From: Bacillota bacterium
GTDB lineage: Bacteria; Bacillota; Clostridia; Oscillospirales; Oscillospiraceae
Assembly (NCBI GenBank): GCA_029224785.1
Contig: JAQXVF010000029.1
Coordinates: 1 to 40,934, forward strand
DNA: 40,934 nucleotides
Direction of reading: 5' to 3'
This document shows, piece after piece, positions 9,307-18,444 of the stretch (the first letter of the stretch is position 1; each line of letters opens with the position of its first letter). Below the pieces are notes generated by a model. That model was not told the DNA's origin, made no database searches, and was given only the letters and a program-made list of their open reading frames with translations. The position numbers and the translations under genes are program-made.

Positions 9307-10884
9307 ATGAATGCACTGATTGTGGACGATGAACTTGGCATCGTCGAAATGATAAAAAACATTACGCCCTGGAGCAATCTGGGGATCCGCCGGATCCTGA
9401 CGGCCTTCGATGGGCAGACGGCACTGAAAACCATCCGGGAGGAAAACCCGGACATTGTGATCTCCGACATAGAAATGCCCGGTATGGATGGGATGGCGTT
9501 GGCGGAAACGATCATGTCCGAGTCGGAGAATCCGCCGGAGATCATCTTCCTGACCTGCCATGCGGAGTTCCATTACGCCCAGCGAGCCATCCGTTGCGGC
9601 GTGACAGACTATCTGCTCAAGCCGTTTTTCCCGGAGGAGCTGACGGCGGTGCTGAGCAAGGCGGTGGTTCGCCGCCGTGAGAGGCAGAATATGGAGGAAT
9701 CGGAATCGGACACCCGGGAGTATGTCCGGCAGAGCTTCCTCCGGGACATTCTGAACCACGTTTATGATAAGGACCCTGATCGGCTGCAGCGGGCCGCAAG
9801 GAAGTATGATATTGCCCTGGACCGGGGAAAACGGCGCAGTATTGTGGCGGTGGGAATTCCCATAGAGGAGATCCTGCAGCGCTATACCAGGTCAGAACTG
9901 ATCTTCATGTTCGGCAACATCTCCCGGGAAATCCTCTGCGGCTTGGAAGATCAGGAGGGACTGCTCGTCGATAATATCGTGGACAACTATTACACCGGCT
10001 ATCTTTTCCTGGATGAAGCCCACCGGCAGGGGATTGAGGACAAATGTATCCGTCTGGGCAATGCCCTACGGCAGTATTTGGATGTGACGGCTGCCTGCGT
10101 GATCTCCGGCCCGGTCAATGTACAGCAGTATTCCGAGACAAAGGACCGGATCGACGCGCTTCTGCGGCGTACCCTGATGGACGGACCGGTGGTGCTGATG
10201 CTGGAGGAGCAGGAGGCTGCCAGGGACCAGCAGAACAACCACATCAACAAGCAAACCGTAGCGCAGTACCTGCGGGAGCGGAAAAAGACGGAGCTGTTCC
10301 TGTATATGCGTCATTTCCTGGAGCAGCAGCTCAGCAGCCGGGATATGAAACGGATCCACCAGGACCTGATCCAGGTGTTTTACGGCTATCTGTACGAAAA
10401 CCGGATCGATACGAAGGATTTCATGCAGGATGAGGTGAGTCTGAAGGTATCCGAGGCGGCGGAGTTCAGCGCCATCAATATGATGAAGTATGTCAGCTTC
10501 CTGTATGACAGTGTGGTGCGGCACATTGAAGAGCTGAAGAAGTCCCGATCCGTGATTGAACGGGCAAAGCAGTATATTGCGGAGCATTACATGGAAGACA
10601 TCGGCAGAACGGTGATCGCGCAGGAGGTGATGCTGGCGCCCAACTACCTGAGTATGCTTTTTCACAAGGAGACAGGACAGACGATCCGGGAGTATATCAA
10701 CCTGTGCCGGGTGGAAGAGGCAAAAAAGATCATGGCATTTACCAATGACAGCATCACAGATGTGGCCATGCAGGTGGGATTTGACAACATCTCCTACTTT
10801 TCCACCGTGTTCAAAAAATACACCAACAGTTCTCCTGCGGAATACCGCAGCACCCTTCGAAAGGAAAGAGAGAAAACACCATGA
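9307..10884 (+). CDS. YesN-type response regulator, receiver plus AraC DNA-binding domain
   Basis: The protein has 525 residues. The receiver domain (about 1-120) starts ALIVDDE, has the phosphoacceptor Asp54 in ISDIEMPG and Lys105 in LLKPF. A long middle region without clear motifs follows (about 130-410). The C-terminal 100 residues form an AraC-type double helix-turn-helix ending with the typical VGFDNISYFSTVFKKYTNSSPAEYR-like signature. It is the partner of the kinase just upstream and overlaps the DUF624 gene by ATGA (10881-10884). The likely role is activation of the sugar-import and hydrolase genes downstream. The shared 12-mer at 7533 and 13110 is a candidate binding site. Confidence 0.93.
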   Translation: MNALIVDDELGIVEMIKNITPWSNLGIRRILTAFDGQTALKTIREENPDIVISDIEMPGMDGMALAETIMSESENPPEIIFLTCHAEFHYAQRAIRCGVTDYLLKPFFPEELTAVLSKAVVRRRERQNMEESESDTREYVRQSFLRDILNHVYDKDPDRLQRAARKYDIALDRGKRRSIVAVGIPIEEILQRYTRSELIFMFGNISREILCGLEDQEGLLVDNIVDNYYTGYLFLDEAHRQGIEDKCIRLGNALRQYLDVTAACVISGPVNVQQYSETKDRIDALLRRTLMDGPVVLMLEEQEAARDQQNNHINKQTVAQYLRERKKTELFLYMRHFLEQQLSSRDMKRIHQDLIQVFYGYLYENRIDTKDFMQDEVSLKVSEAAEFSAINMMKYVSFLYDSVVRHIEELKKSRSVIERAKQYIAEHYMEDIGRTVIAQEVMLAPNYLSMLFHKETGQTIREYINLCRVEEAKKIMAFTNDSITDVAMQVGFDNISYFSTVFKKYTNSSPAEYRSTLRKEREKTP

Positions 10885-11564
10885 GAGTATCCTTTGACAG
10901 CAAGTTTTTTGAGGTGTCCGGCAGGATCGTGGACATGATGATCCTGAGCCTGTTCTGGGTGGTATTATGCCTGCCTTTGATTACCATCGTTCCGGCTTCC
11001 ATTGCCATGTATTATGCGGCGGCAAAGGTAATCCGCCGGGAGACCGGGAAGCTGATACCGGAGTTTTTCCGAGGGTTGAAAGAGAATTTCCGTCAGGGAT
11101 TTGCGTTGAATGTGATCTATCTTCTTTTGGCGGGATTCCTGTATGTGATCTCCCAGTTTGCCCAGTTTAACGGTCTGGGTACCGCCATCGGAAACCTGTA
11201 CTACGTTTTCCTGCTGGTCTGCATTCTGGTTTTGGCCTGTGTTACCTACTATCTGCTGCCCATTTTGTCCCGTTTTCAGATCAACCTGATGGGCGCCCTG
11301 CGGCTTTCGCTGTATTTCGGCTCCAAAAACCTGGGCACGATGATCCCTCTGGTGATCACCTTTGCCGGATTCTGCGCCGCGGTGTATGTGTTTCCCATGC
11401 TGCTGATGATCGCTCCCGGCTTCTATGCCTATCTGATGACCAAACCCATTGAGGCCACGTTCCGCCGCTATATCCGGGAGGAAATGCCCAACCCGGAAGC
11501 CCACTACGGTATGTGGTATATGGATGAGCCTGCACTGCCGGGAGAGAAGGGAGAAGAAGGATGA
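10881..11564 (+). CDS. DUF624 (YesL-like) integral membrane protein
   Basis: This 227-residue protein has about four to five hydrophobic segments (near 15-45, 70-105, 108-130 and 150-185) and an N-terminal F-E-V-SGRIVDMM-type start typical of the DUF624/YesL family. YesL homologues sit beside YesMN regulators and LplB-type importers in many Bacillota, but their biochemical role is not established. The gene overlaps both neighbours by four bases (ATGA), so its expression is tied to the regulator and to the sucrose phosphorylase. The family call rests on length, topology and context. Confidence 0.8.
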   Translation: MRVSFDSKFFEVSGRIVDMMILSLFWVVLCLPLITIVPASIAMYYAAAKVIRRETGKLIPEFFRGLKENFRQGFALNVIYLLLAGFLYVISQFAQFNGLGTAIGNLYYVFLLVCILVLACVTYYLLPILSRFQINLMGALRLSLYFGSKNLGTMIPLVITFAGFCAAVYVFPMLLMIAPGFYAYLMTKPIEATFRRYIREEMPNPEAHYGMWYMDEPALPGEKGEEG

Positions 11565-13054
11565 AACAACTGGAGAACAAATGTATGCTGATCACCTATG
11601 CCAACAGCATGGGTGGCAATCTGCGGGAGCTGGAGGAGATTCTGGATACCTATTTTTCCAAGGAACTGGGCGGTGTGCATATTCTGCCGTTCTATCCTTC
11701 TTCCGGCGACCGTGGCTTCGCGGTTGTGAACTATGATATGGTGGATCCCGCCTTTGGAACCTGGGAGGACATTGCCCGGCTGTCGGAAAAGTATTTTCTG
11801 GCTGCGGATTTTATGCTGAACCATGTGTCCATCCGCTGTGAGGAATTCCAGGACTACCTGAAAAACGGAGAGGCATCTCCTTATCGGGATATGTTTATCC
11901 ACTGGGAGGAGTTCTGGCCCCAGGCGGAGCCTACGGAGGAGGACCTGAGGGTGCTGTACAGCCGCAAGCCCGGAGGACCCCGCCGTACCTTCAAACTGCA
12001 AAATGGGGAAGAGGTAAACCTGTGGTGCACATTCTTTGAAGAACAGGTGGACATTAACCCCCATTCACCGGCAACACAGGATTATTATGAGAAAAACCTG
12101 AAAAAGATTGCCTCCTATGTCCCGCTCATCCGCTTTGATGCCTTTGCCTATGCTTCCAAGGTCCCGGGAACGAGCTGCTTCTTTGTGGAGCCGGAGATTT
12201 GGGATGTGCTGGAGATCAGCACCAGACCGCTGAAGGAAACCGGGACGAAAATGCTGGCGGAGATTCATGAGGAATACCACATTCAGCAGAAGCTGGCGGA
12301 AAGAGGACACTATGTGTACGATTTTGCGCTGCCCCTGATTCTTCTGCACGGTTTGGAGTTCGGAAGGACTGACCGGTTGATCCACTGGCTGCAGATCTGC
12401 CCCAGAAACCAGATCACGACTCTGGATACCCACGACGGCATCGGCGTGGTGGACGCGGCGGGATTGCTGACCGAAGAGGAAATGGATGCCATCAGCGGCA
12501 TTGTCCGGGACCGCTATCTGAAGGACTTTATGGCCCTGCCGGAGGAGATCCGAAACCGGGATGTATTCTGGAACAGCCGCATCAAAAAGGGAGAGGGGAA
12601 GGAAAAGATCTACCAGTTGGGCGGAACCTTCTACTCTGCCATGGGTTGCGATGATCAGAAGTATCTTCTTGCCAGGACCGTCCAGTTCTTCACCCCCGGC
12701 ATTCCCCAGGTGTATTATGTAGGCATGCTGGCAGGAACGAATGACTTCAGTTGTCTGGAGCGCGGAGAGGGCGGAAGAGAGGTCAACCGGCACAACTTCA
12801 CCAGGGAAGAGATCGAAGCGCAGATGCAAAAGCCTGTGGTCCGGAAGCTGATGGAGATCATGCGTTTCCGCAACTCCTGCCCGGCCTTCGACGGGGAGTT
12901 CTCCGTGGAAGAGGGGCTGCCCCAGGGAAAGCTCCACATTACCTGGAAAAAGGACGGCTGTACGGCGGAGCTGCAGGCAGATTTTGCTACCAGGGCATTC
13001 ACCGTCACCAGCCGGAATGCGGAGACCGGGGAGACGCTGCAGATCCAACCCTGA
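11561..13054 (+). CDS. gtfA: Sucrose phosphorylase (GH13 subfamily 18, GtfA-type)
   Basis: This 497-residue enzyme closely follows Leuconostoc and Streptococcus GtfA and the Bifidobacterium enzyme. It is predicted to convert sucrose plus phosphate to glucose-1-phosphate and fructose in the cytoplasm; there is no signal peptide. The catalytic nucleophile is Asp193 in LIRFDAFAYA, the acid/base Glu234 in MLAEIHEEY, and the transition-state Asp292 in LDTHDGIGVVD. The LLPFYPSSGDRGF-like N-terminal segment and PGIPQVYYVGMLAG near the C-terminus also match. GH13_18 also includes sucrose-6-phosphate, glucosylglycerate and glucosylglycerol phosphorylases, so the acceptor is not certain. The gene overlaps the DUF624 gene and precedes the binding-protein gene, so its product should feed on what the importer brings in. 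No phosphotransferase components are present, consistent with uptake of unphosphorylated sugar. Confidence 0.88.
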   Translation: MKQLENKCMLITYANSMGGNLRELEEILDTYFSKELGGVHILPFYPSSGDRGFAVVNYDMVDPAFGTWEDIARLSEKYFLAADFMLNHVSIRCEEFQDYLKNGEASPYRDMFIHWEEFWPQAEPTEEDLRVLYSRKPGGPRRTFKLQNGEEVNLWCTFFEEQVDINPHSPATQDYYEKNLKKIASYVPLIRFDAFAYASKVPGTSCFFVEPEIWDVLEISTRPLKETGTKMLAEIHEEYHIQQKLAERGHYVYDFALPLILLHGLEFGRTDRLIHWLQICPRNQITTLDTHDGIGVVDAAGLLTEEEMDAISGIVRDRYLKDFMALPEEIRNRDVFWNSRIKKGEGKEKIYQLGGTFYSAMGCDDQKYLLARTVQFFTPGIPQVYYVGMLAGTNDFSCLERGEGGREVNRHNFTREEIEAQMQKPVVRKLMEIMRFRNSCPAFDGEFSVEEGLPQGKLHITWKKDGCTAELQADFATRAFTVTSRNAETGETLQIQP

Positions 13055-13109
13055 AAAAGGTCTCATCAGGGATTATGTGAAAATAGTACAAAAATAAATA
13101 CAAAAAAGT

Positions 13110-13147
13110 CAAAATCGAAAGAAGTTTTCACAAGGGCATTTTATAAT
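13110..13147 (+). promoter_or_regulatory. Probable activator-dependent promoter of the binding-protein gene
   Basis: TATAAT (13142-13147) has no recognisable -35 at 16-18 bases. Where the -35 should be sits CAAAATCGAAAG (13110-13121), identical to a motif upstream of the sensor kinase. A weak -35 replaced by a repeated motif is what an AraC-type activator would use. Confidence 0.5.
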
Positions 13148-13193
13148 AAGACTATCAGGATGCCCATCGGGTATCAATAAAGGAGGAAAAACC

Positions 13194-14798
13194 ATGAAAA
13201 AGATGATTGCTCTGGTTCTGACTCTCGCTCTGATGCTGACTGTGTTTGCTGGCTGTGGCTCCAAGGCCCCCGCCCCCACCACAGAAGCTCCGAAAGCCAC
13301 TACCGGAACCGAAACCACTACGGAGGCTGCGCCTACCGAACCTGCCAAGAAGGATCCCGTATGGATCACCGTTTCCTACCCCTGCCTGGTGATCGTTCCC
13401 TCTCCCGACTCCGTTGTTGCGGTTGAAGAAGCCGTCAACAAGCACCTGGAAGAGATCGATTCCGGCGTCCGTCTGCATCTGGAAGCAGTCGATGGCATGA
13501 ACTATGCCACTTACATCGATATGAAGCAGATCGGCGGCGAACAGGTTGACCTGTACTGTGCTCTGGGTACCATGGCTGACCAGGTTTCTTCCAACAAGGT
13601 CCTGCCCATCACCCAGTATCTGGACACTGCTCTGAAGCCCACTCTGGATATTACCGGTAAGGCATTCCTGGGCTCCACCACCTTTAATGGTGAAGTGTAC
13701 GGAGTCCCTGTTTACAGAACCGATGTTATGACCGAGTACCTCATCATTGAGGCTGATGTTGCCAACAACGATCTGGGCCTGGTGGAAGGCGACAGCCTGA
13801 CCATGGATCAGGTGAATGACGTTCTGGCGAAGCTCCATGAGCTGTACCCCGACAAGATCACCATGGGCGTCCGTCCCGGCGCCAACGGCTCTCCCAACAA
13901 CTTCCAGCTCCAGACCATCTATGCCGGCCCCAACTACTTCAAGGTTTCCGACATGGGCAGCGGCGTCTGTGTGGTTGGTGATGACCTGACCGTTCAGAAC
14001 ACCTATGCTACCGACTACTTCATGCAGGTCTGCAAGACCGCTTACGAGTGGAACCGGGCTGGCTACGTCAACAAGGATGCTTCCGTTGCTACGGAAGAGG
14101 GCTACGACCTGATGAAGGCCGACCGCTGCATGTCCTATATCATCGGCTACGGCGGACGTGATCCTCAGACCACTGATGCCGAAAAGGACACTACCCACGG
14201 CAAATCCGTTATTTACTTCCCCATCGAGACCTCTATGAACAAGCCCTCCGGCCTGGCATGGTGTGTCTCCTACGGCTGCAAGGATCCCGAAGCAGCTTGT
14301 GAAGCACTGAGCCTGCTGTACACCGATGCTTTCGTTCTGAACACCATTCTGTACGGCGTGGAAGGCCGTGACTATATCGATACCGGTCTGGGCACCGAAG
14401 AAGACAAGGTTGTCAAGCTCCCCGATGGAATGACCATGTTCGATGTGCCTTATTACTCCTTCTTCACCTGCGGCATCATCGGCAACGAGTATCTGGATTG
14501 GCAGAGACCCGATGATGAGGGCAATGTCATTGACAGACGTGCTGATCACCAGAAGCTTCAGAACGAGGCTGTTGTCAGCCCCATCTATGGTTTCACGCTG
14601 GATACCACCAACATTAAGAGCCAGGTTGCTTCTATCTCCAATGTGGAAGCGCAGTTCCTGGGCGGACTGATGACCGGAGAGATGGATCCCGAGACCACCA
14701 TTCCTCAGTTCCTGGCTGCACTGGAATCTGCCGGCATCAATGATGTGGTTGCAGAGGCCCAGAGACAGTTGGATGCCTGGGTTGCTGCCAACAAGTAA
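13194..14798 (+). CDS. ABC sugar importer, extracellular binding lipoprotein (LplA-like)
   Basis: The protein has 534 residues. The start is set by an AAAGGAGG site. A lipoprotein signal ends in VFAGC with lipidated Cys21, followed by a Pro/Thr/Glu linker to about residue 55. The rest is a family-1-type solute-binding fold of the long LplA/YtcQ class that partners with LplB/YesQ permeases lacking their own ATPase. It should capture the sugar or glycoconjugate outside the membrane. It sits behind its own promoter and is followed by a terminator (14821-14850) ahead of the permease genes, which should make binding protein in excess over permease. The ligand cannot be read from sequence; the sucrose phosphorylase and esterases suggest an acylated sucrose or related oligosaccharide. 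Confidence 0.88.
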   Translation: MKKMIALVLTLALMLTVFAGCGSKAPAPTTEAPKATTGTETTTEAAPTEPAKKDPVWITVSYPCLVIVPSPDSVVAVEEAVNKHLEEIDSGVRLHLEAVDGMNYATYIDMKQIGGEQVDLYCALGTMADQVSSNKVLPITQYLDTALKPTLDITGKAFLGSTTFNGEVYGVPVYRTDVMTEYLIIEADVANNDLGLVEGDSLTMDQVNDVLAKLHELYPDKITMGVRPGANGSPNNFQLQTIYAGPNYFKVSDMGSGVCVVGDDLTVQNTYATDYFMQVCKTAYEWNRAGYVNKDASVATEEGYDLMKADRCMSYIIGYGGRDPQTTDAEKDTTHGKSVIYFPIETSMNKPSGLAWCVSYGCKDPEAACEALSLLYTDAFVLNTILYGVEGRDYIDTGLGTEEDKVVKLPDGMTMFDVPYYSFFTCGIIGNEYLDWQRPDDEGNVIDRRADHQKLQNEAVVSPIYGFTLDTTNIKSQVASISNVEAQFLGGLMTGEMDPETTIPQFLAALESAGINDVVAEAQRQLDAWVAANK

Positions 14799-14820
14799 TC
14801 TTCTTCTCGATTTATCGGAA

Positions 14821-14850
14821 GGGCACCCGAAAGGGTGCCCTTTTTGTTTG
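14821..14850 (+). terminator. Intercistronic terminator between binding protein and permeases
   Basis: GGGCACCC, loop GAAA, GGGTGCCC, then TTTTTG: a strong compact hairpin. It probably lets only part of the transcription continue into the permease genes. Confidence 0.85.
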
Positions 14851-14915
14851 TTTTTCCGATTACATAAACAAAGAAAAAACTGACTTTATTGAATGTAACG
14901 AAAAACAAAGTGATT

Positions 14916-14921
14916 TATAAT
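14916..14921 (+). promoter_or_regulatory. Possible second promoter (-10 only) before permease genes
   Basis: TATAAT in an AT-rich gap between the terminator and the permease start; no -35 hexamer at normal spacing. It might be activator-dependent. Weak evidence. Confidence 0.3.
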
Positions 14922-14972
14922 GAAGATACCATCATCTGCTTTTTACGGAGCGGAAAAGAGAGGAGTATTCCT

Positions 14973-15905
14973 ATGCAAAAGACAGCAATTGCCCCTGCGA
15001 AAAGAGTAAAAACAGGGAAACGCGTCAGCTATGTGCCGCTTTTCCTCATGATGCTTCCCGGTATTGTTTACCTGATCGTAAACAACTACCTTCCCATGTT
15101 TGGCATCACCATTGCCTTCAAAGACCTGGACTATACCAAGGGTATTTTCGGAAGTGACTGGGTGGGCTTGGCAAATTTTGAATTCCTGTTCAGAACCAAG
15201 GATTTCTTTATCATGATGCGCAACACTCTGTGTTACAACGTGGTGTTTATTTTTGGTGGACTGGTTGCATCTCTGTCCATCGCTGTCATGATGACGGAAA
15301 TTGGCCAGTGGAAGATCGCAAAGGCGATCCAGCCCATTATCTGCTTCCCCAACATGGTTTCCATCGTGATCGTTGCCTACCTGGTCTACGGATTCCTGGG
15401 CGGCGACGGCTGGATTAACAATACGCTGCTCCACGGCAATGGAATCTCCTGGTACTCCACCCCGAAATACTGGCCCTTTATTCTGACGATTGTCCATTTC
15501 TGGAAAGGTGCCGGCTACGGTTCCATCATTTACATCGCTACCATGTCCGGTATTGATAAGGGGTTGTATGAGGCTGCGCGCCTGGACGGCGCCTCCAAGA
15601 TGCAGCAGATTTTCAAGATCACGCTGCCCATCATCCGGCCCATGATCGTTTTGATGCTGCTGCTGAGCATCGGCCGCATCTTCAGCTCTGACTTCGGTCT
15701 GTTCCTGCAGGTTCCTATGGACTCCGGTGCCTTGTACAACGCTACTCAGACCATCGATACCTATGTCTACCGTGCACTGATGAAGCTCAACGATGTGAGT
15801 ATGTCCTCCGCAGCCAGCGTGTTCCAGTCGATTCTTGGCTTCCTGCTGGTGATGCTTTCCAACCTGCTGGTTCGGAAAGTGGATCCGGAGAGTTCTCTGT
15901 TCTAA
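14973..15905 (+). CDS. ABC sugar importer permease 1 (LplB-like)
   Basis: The protein has 310 residues if started at the ATG at 14973, which has an AGAGGAG site eight bases upstream; the in-frame ATG at 14889 has none. There are about six membrane helices and the EAA-type cytoplasmic loop, here EAARLDGASKMQQIFKITLP, that docks the ATPase. The long N-terminal FKDLDYTKGIFGSDWVG region is typical of LplB/YteP permeases. It forms a heteromeric channel with the product of the next gene, 18 bases downstream. No ATPase gene is present in the locus; such importers generally share an MsmX-type ATPase encoded elsewhere. Confidence 0.92.
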   Translation: MQKTAIAPAKRVKTGKRVSYVPLFLMMLPGIVYLIVNNYLPMFGITIAFKDLDYTKGIFGSDWVGLANFEFLFRTKDFFIMMRNTLCYNVVFIFGGLVASLSIAVMMTEIGQWKIAKAIQPIICFPNMVSIVIVAYLVYGFLGGDGWINNTLLHGNGISWYSTPKYWPFILTIVHFWKGAGYGSIIYIATMSGIDKGLYEAARLDGASKMQQIFKITLPIIRPMIVLMLLLSIGRIFSSDFGLFLQVPMDSGALYNATQTIDTYVYRALMKLNDVSMSSAASVFQSILGFLLVMLSNLLVRKVDPESSLF

Positions 15906-15923
15906 GGAAAGGGGTGTCGTGCT

Positions 15924-16820
15924 ATGAAAAAGTTTGACGAAGAAAAAAGATTTAAGCTCATCTGCGCCATCATCATGACGATACTGGCCATCATTGCCAT
16001 TGCGCCCTTTGTCCTGATGATCAGTGCCTCCATCACCGAAGAGAATACGTTGATTGCCGAAGGCTATCGCTTCTTCCCCAAGAAGATCAGCTTCGATGCT
16101 TACAAATACCTGTGGGCGAAACGGGAAACCATTGGCAGAGCCTATGCCCTTTCTATCTTCGTTACCGTTGTGGGAACGGCTGCCAATGTGATCATTACCT
16201 CTCTGTTTGCCTATCCGCTTTCCAGAAAAGACTTTAAATTCCGCAACGGGTTTGCTTTCTTTATCTTCTTCACCATGCTGTTTAACGGCGGTATGACTGC
16301 GTCCTACATCATCTGGACCCAGATCTTCCACATCAAGAATTCAATCTGGGCGCTGCTGCTTCCCAACTACCTGATGAGCGGCATGAACGTCCTGATGGTC
16401 CGGAACTACTACACCAGTTCCATCCCTCAGGATATCCTGGAGGCGGCCCGGATTGACGGCGCAACGGAAATGCGGATCTACAGAAGTGTGATCCTGCCTC
16501 TTTCCAAGCCGGTCATTATTACCATCGCCGTGTTTGCCGGAATGGCTTATTGGAATGACTGGTCAAACGCCATGTACTACATTACCAATCAGAAGCTGTA
16601 TGGCATCAATGCATATCTGAACAACCTGCAGAACAACATCAAGCTGCTGACCATGCAGTCCTCCCTGACAGAAGGCCAGAACCTTCAGGGCCTGAAGCTG
16701 CCTACCGTTGGCGCCCGTATGGCTATTGCCATGATTGCGGTGCTGCCGGTGATGGTGGTGTTCCCCTTCATCCAGTCCCAGCTTATCAAGGGTGTCGTCA
16801 TCGGCGGCGTCAAGGGCTGA
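15924..16820 (+). CDS. ABC sugar importer permease 2 (YesQ/LplC-like)
   Basis: This 298-residue protein has six predicted membrane helices and the docking loop EAARIDGATEMRIYRSVILP. The N-terminal ITEENTLIAEGYRFFPKKIS stretch is characteristic of the LplC/YesQ permeases. It pairs with the permease encoded immediately upstream and with the lipoprotein at 13194. Its C-terminal IKGVVIGGVKG ending is the usual one for the family. Confidence 0.92.
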   Translation: MKKFDEEKRFKLICAIIMTILAIIAIAPFVLMISASITEENTLIAEGYRFFPKKISFDAYKYLWAKRETIGRAYALSIFVTVVGTAANVIITSLFAYPLSRKDFKFRNGFAFFIFFTMLFNGGMTASYIIWTQIFHIKNSIWALLLPNYLMSGMNVLMVRNYYTSSIPQDILEAARIDGATEMRIYRSVILPLSKPVIITIAVFAGMAYWNDWSNAMYYITNQKLYGINAYLNNLQNNIKLLTMQSSLTEGQNLQGLKLPTVGARMAIAMIAVLPVMVVFPFIQSQLIKGVVIGGVKG

Positions 16821-16863
16821 TCGCAGCAGATTTTTTGGATTTATGTAGAATAGGAGAATGAAT

Positions 16864-18429
16864 ATGTCGAATTTTGATCATGCAAAAGTACAGGTACGGG
16901 AAGGATGGCTCCAGGGCTATACCGAAGGCAACCTGAAGATCTTCAAGGGCATTCCCTATGCGGCTCCTCCCGTGGGGGAACTTCGCTTCCGCCATCCCCA
17001 GCCCGCCCGCCGGTGGCGCGGTGTGCGTCAGGCCACTCAGTACAGTGCAGCGGCAATTCAGCACGTTATGTCTGACGAGAATCTGCCTGCCAATGTTCAT
17101 GGGGTGCCTCAGCTCATGGCAAGATCTCAGTACGAGGAAGACTGTCTCTATCTGAACGTTTGGACCCCGGCAAAGACCCCGGAGGACAAGCTGCCGGTCT
17201 TTATCTGGATCCACGGCGGCGGTATGGTGGCAGGCTCCGGTGTGGAATGCGTCTGCGATGGTGATGGCTTTGCCAAGAGAAGAGATATCGTGGTGGTCAC
17301 CATCAACTACCGTCTTGGCTTCTTCGGCTTCTTTGCCCACCCTGATCTGACCAAGGAGGGCAACGGAACCTCCGGCAACTATGCCATGTATGATATGCGT
17401 CAGGCCTGCCAGTGGGTGAAGGATAATATTGCCCAGTTCGGCGGCGATCCGGAGCGCATCACCGTTGCCGGACAGTCCGGCGGTGCTGCGGCTACGGGCG
17501 CACTGCACGCCTCTCCTCTGATGAAGGGGCTGATCCAGCGTGTCTCCATCGAAAGCGGCCCCATCTACTGGGGATTCATGCAGCCTGCACCTCTTTCCGT
17601 TATGGAAGAGCGGGGCGTGAAGTTCATGGAGCAGGTGGGCTGTAAGAGTATCGAGGAGCTGCGTCAGCGGGATGCCTGGGACCTGTTTGATGTCTACGAG
17701 AAGACTCCCTTCGGAGAAGGCTTCTCCTTCTGCGTAGACGGCCAGTTCCTGCCGGAAGCCTATTCCGACTGGATGGATGCCGGAAAGTTCAATGATTTTG
17801 ACGTGCTGATGGGTTCCTGTTCTCAGGAATTCCCTGTTGCCGGACCGGAAGGCCTGCCGCTGGATCAGTACGACAACTACCTGAAGGAATCCTTCCCGGA
17901 TAACTACGAGAACATGAAGAAGTGGTATCCTGCCGAAACCCCGATTCAGGCAGCCAAGATGGCATCCACCATCGCTTCCGACATCATGCTGATGGGCTCC
18001 GCAAAGATTGGACAACTCTGCAAGAAGTATGGTAAAAATGCCTATATCTGGCTGATGACCAAGGAAAACGAGACCGAGCGTGGACACAATGCCGGATCTC
18101 CCCACTGCGCCGAAATGCCCTATGTGTTCGGCCGGGTGGATAAGGGTGAGCGGAATCCCTTCTTTGATTACCATTGGGTGGGTGCGGACTATGACTTCAT
18201 GGAGCTGATTCAGGGCTACTGGTATCAGTTTGCCGCATCCGGCGATCCCAACGGCGAGGGCCGTCCCCAGTGGAAGAAGTACGAAGGTGAGTTTGACGTC
18301 TGCGAGTTGAGCAACCATACTCATATGTTCACCGAAGAGGAGCAGGAAAAGTACGCTTACTTCTGGAATCGCCTGAACTCCAGTAAGGAAGTGACGCCCA
18401 TCCGACTGGGCAGACTGGCCAAGATCTGA
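16864..18429 (+). CDS. Type-B carboxylesterase (cytoplasmic)
   Basis: This encodes 521 residues from the ATG at 16864; the ATG at 16858 is only one base from the AGGAG site, so the second Met is preferred. Family marks: FKGIPYAAPPVGELRF near the N-terminus, the EDCLYLNVW block, the oxyanion region WIHGGG, and the nucleophile elbow GQSGGAA with Ser205 (the family usually has GESAG). HNAGSPHCAEMPYVFG contains the probable catalytic His. It has no signal peptide, so it acts inside the cell on imported esters of short acyl chains. It directly follows the permeases, which is unusual for detoxifying carboxylesterases and suggests a catabolic role. The substrate is inferred. Confidence 0.88.
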   Translation: MSNFDHAKVQVREGWLQGYTEGNLKIFKGIPYAAPPVGELRFRHPQPARRWRGVRQATQYSAAAIQHVMSDENLPANVHGVPQLMARSQYEEDCLYLNVWTPAKTPEDKLPVFIWIHGGGMVAGSGVECVCDGDGFAKRRDIVVVTINYRLGFFGFFAHPDLTKEGNGTSGNYAMYDMRQACQWVKDNIAQFGGDPERITVAGQSGGAAATGALHASPLMKGLIQRVSIESGPIYWGFMQPAPLSVMEERGVKFMEQVGCKSIEELRQRDAWDLFDVYEKTPFGEGFSFCVDGQFLPEAYSDWMDAGKFNDFDVLMGSCSQEFPVAGPEGLPLDQYDNYLKESFPDNYENMKKWYPAETPIQAAKMASTIASDIMLMGSAKIGQLCKKYGKNAYIWLMTKENETERGHNAGSPHCAEMPYVFGRVDKGERNPFFDYHWVGADYDFMELIQGYWYQFAASGDPNGEGRPQWKKYEGEFDVCELSNHTHMFTEEEQEKYAYFWNRLNSSKEVTPIRLGRLAKI

Positions 18430-18444
18430 GAAACGGAGCGAATT

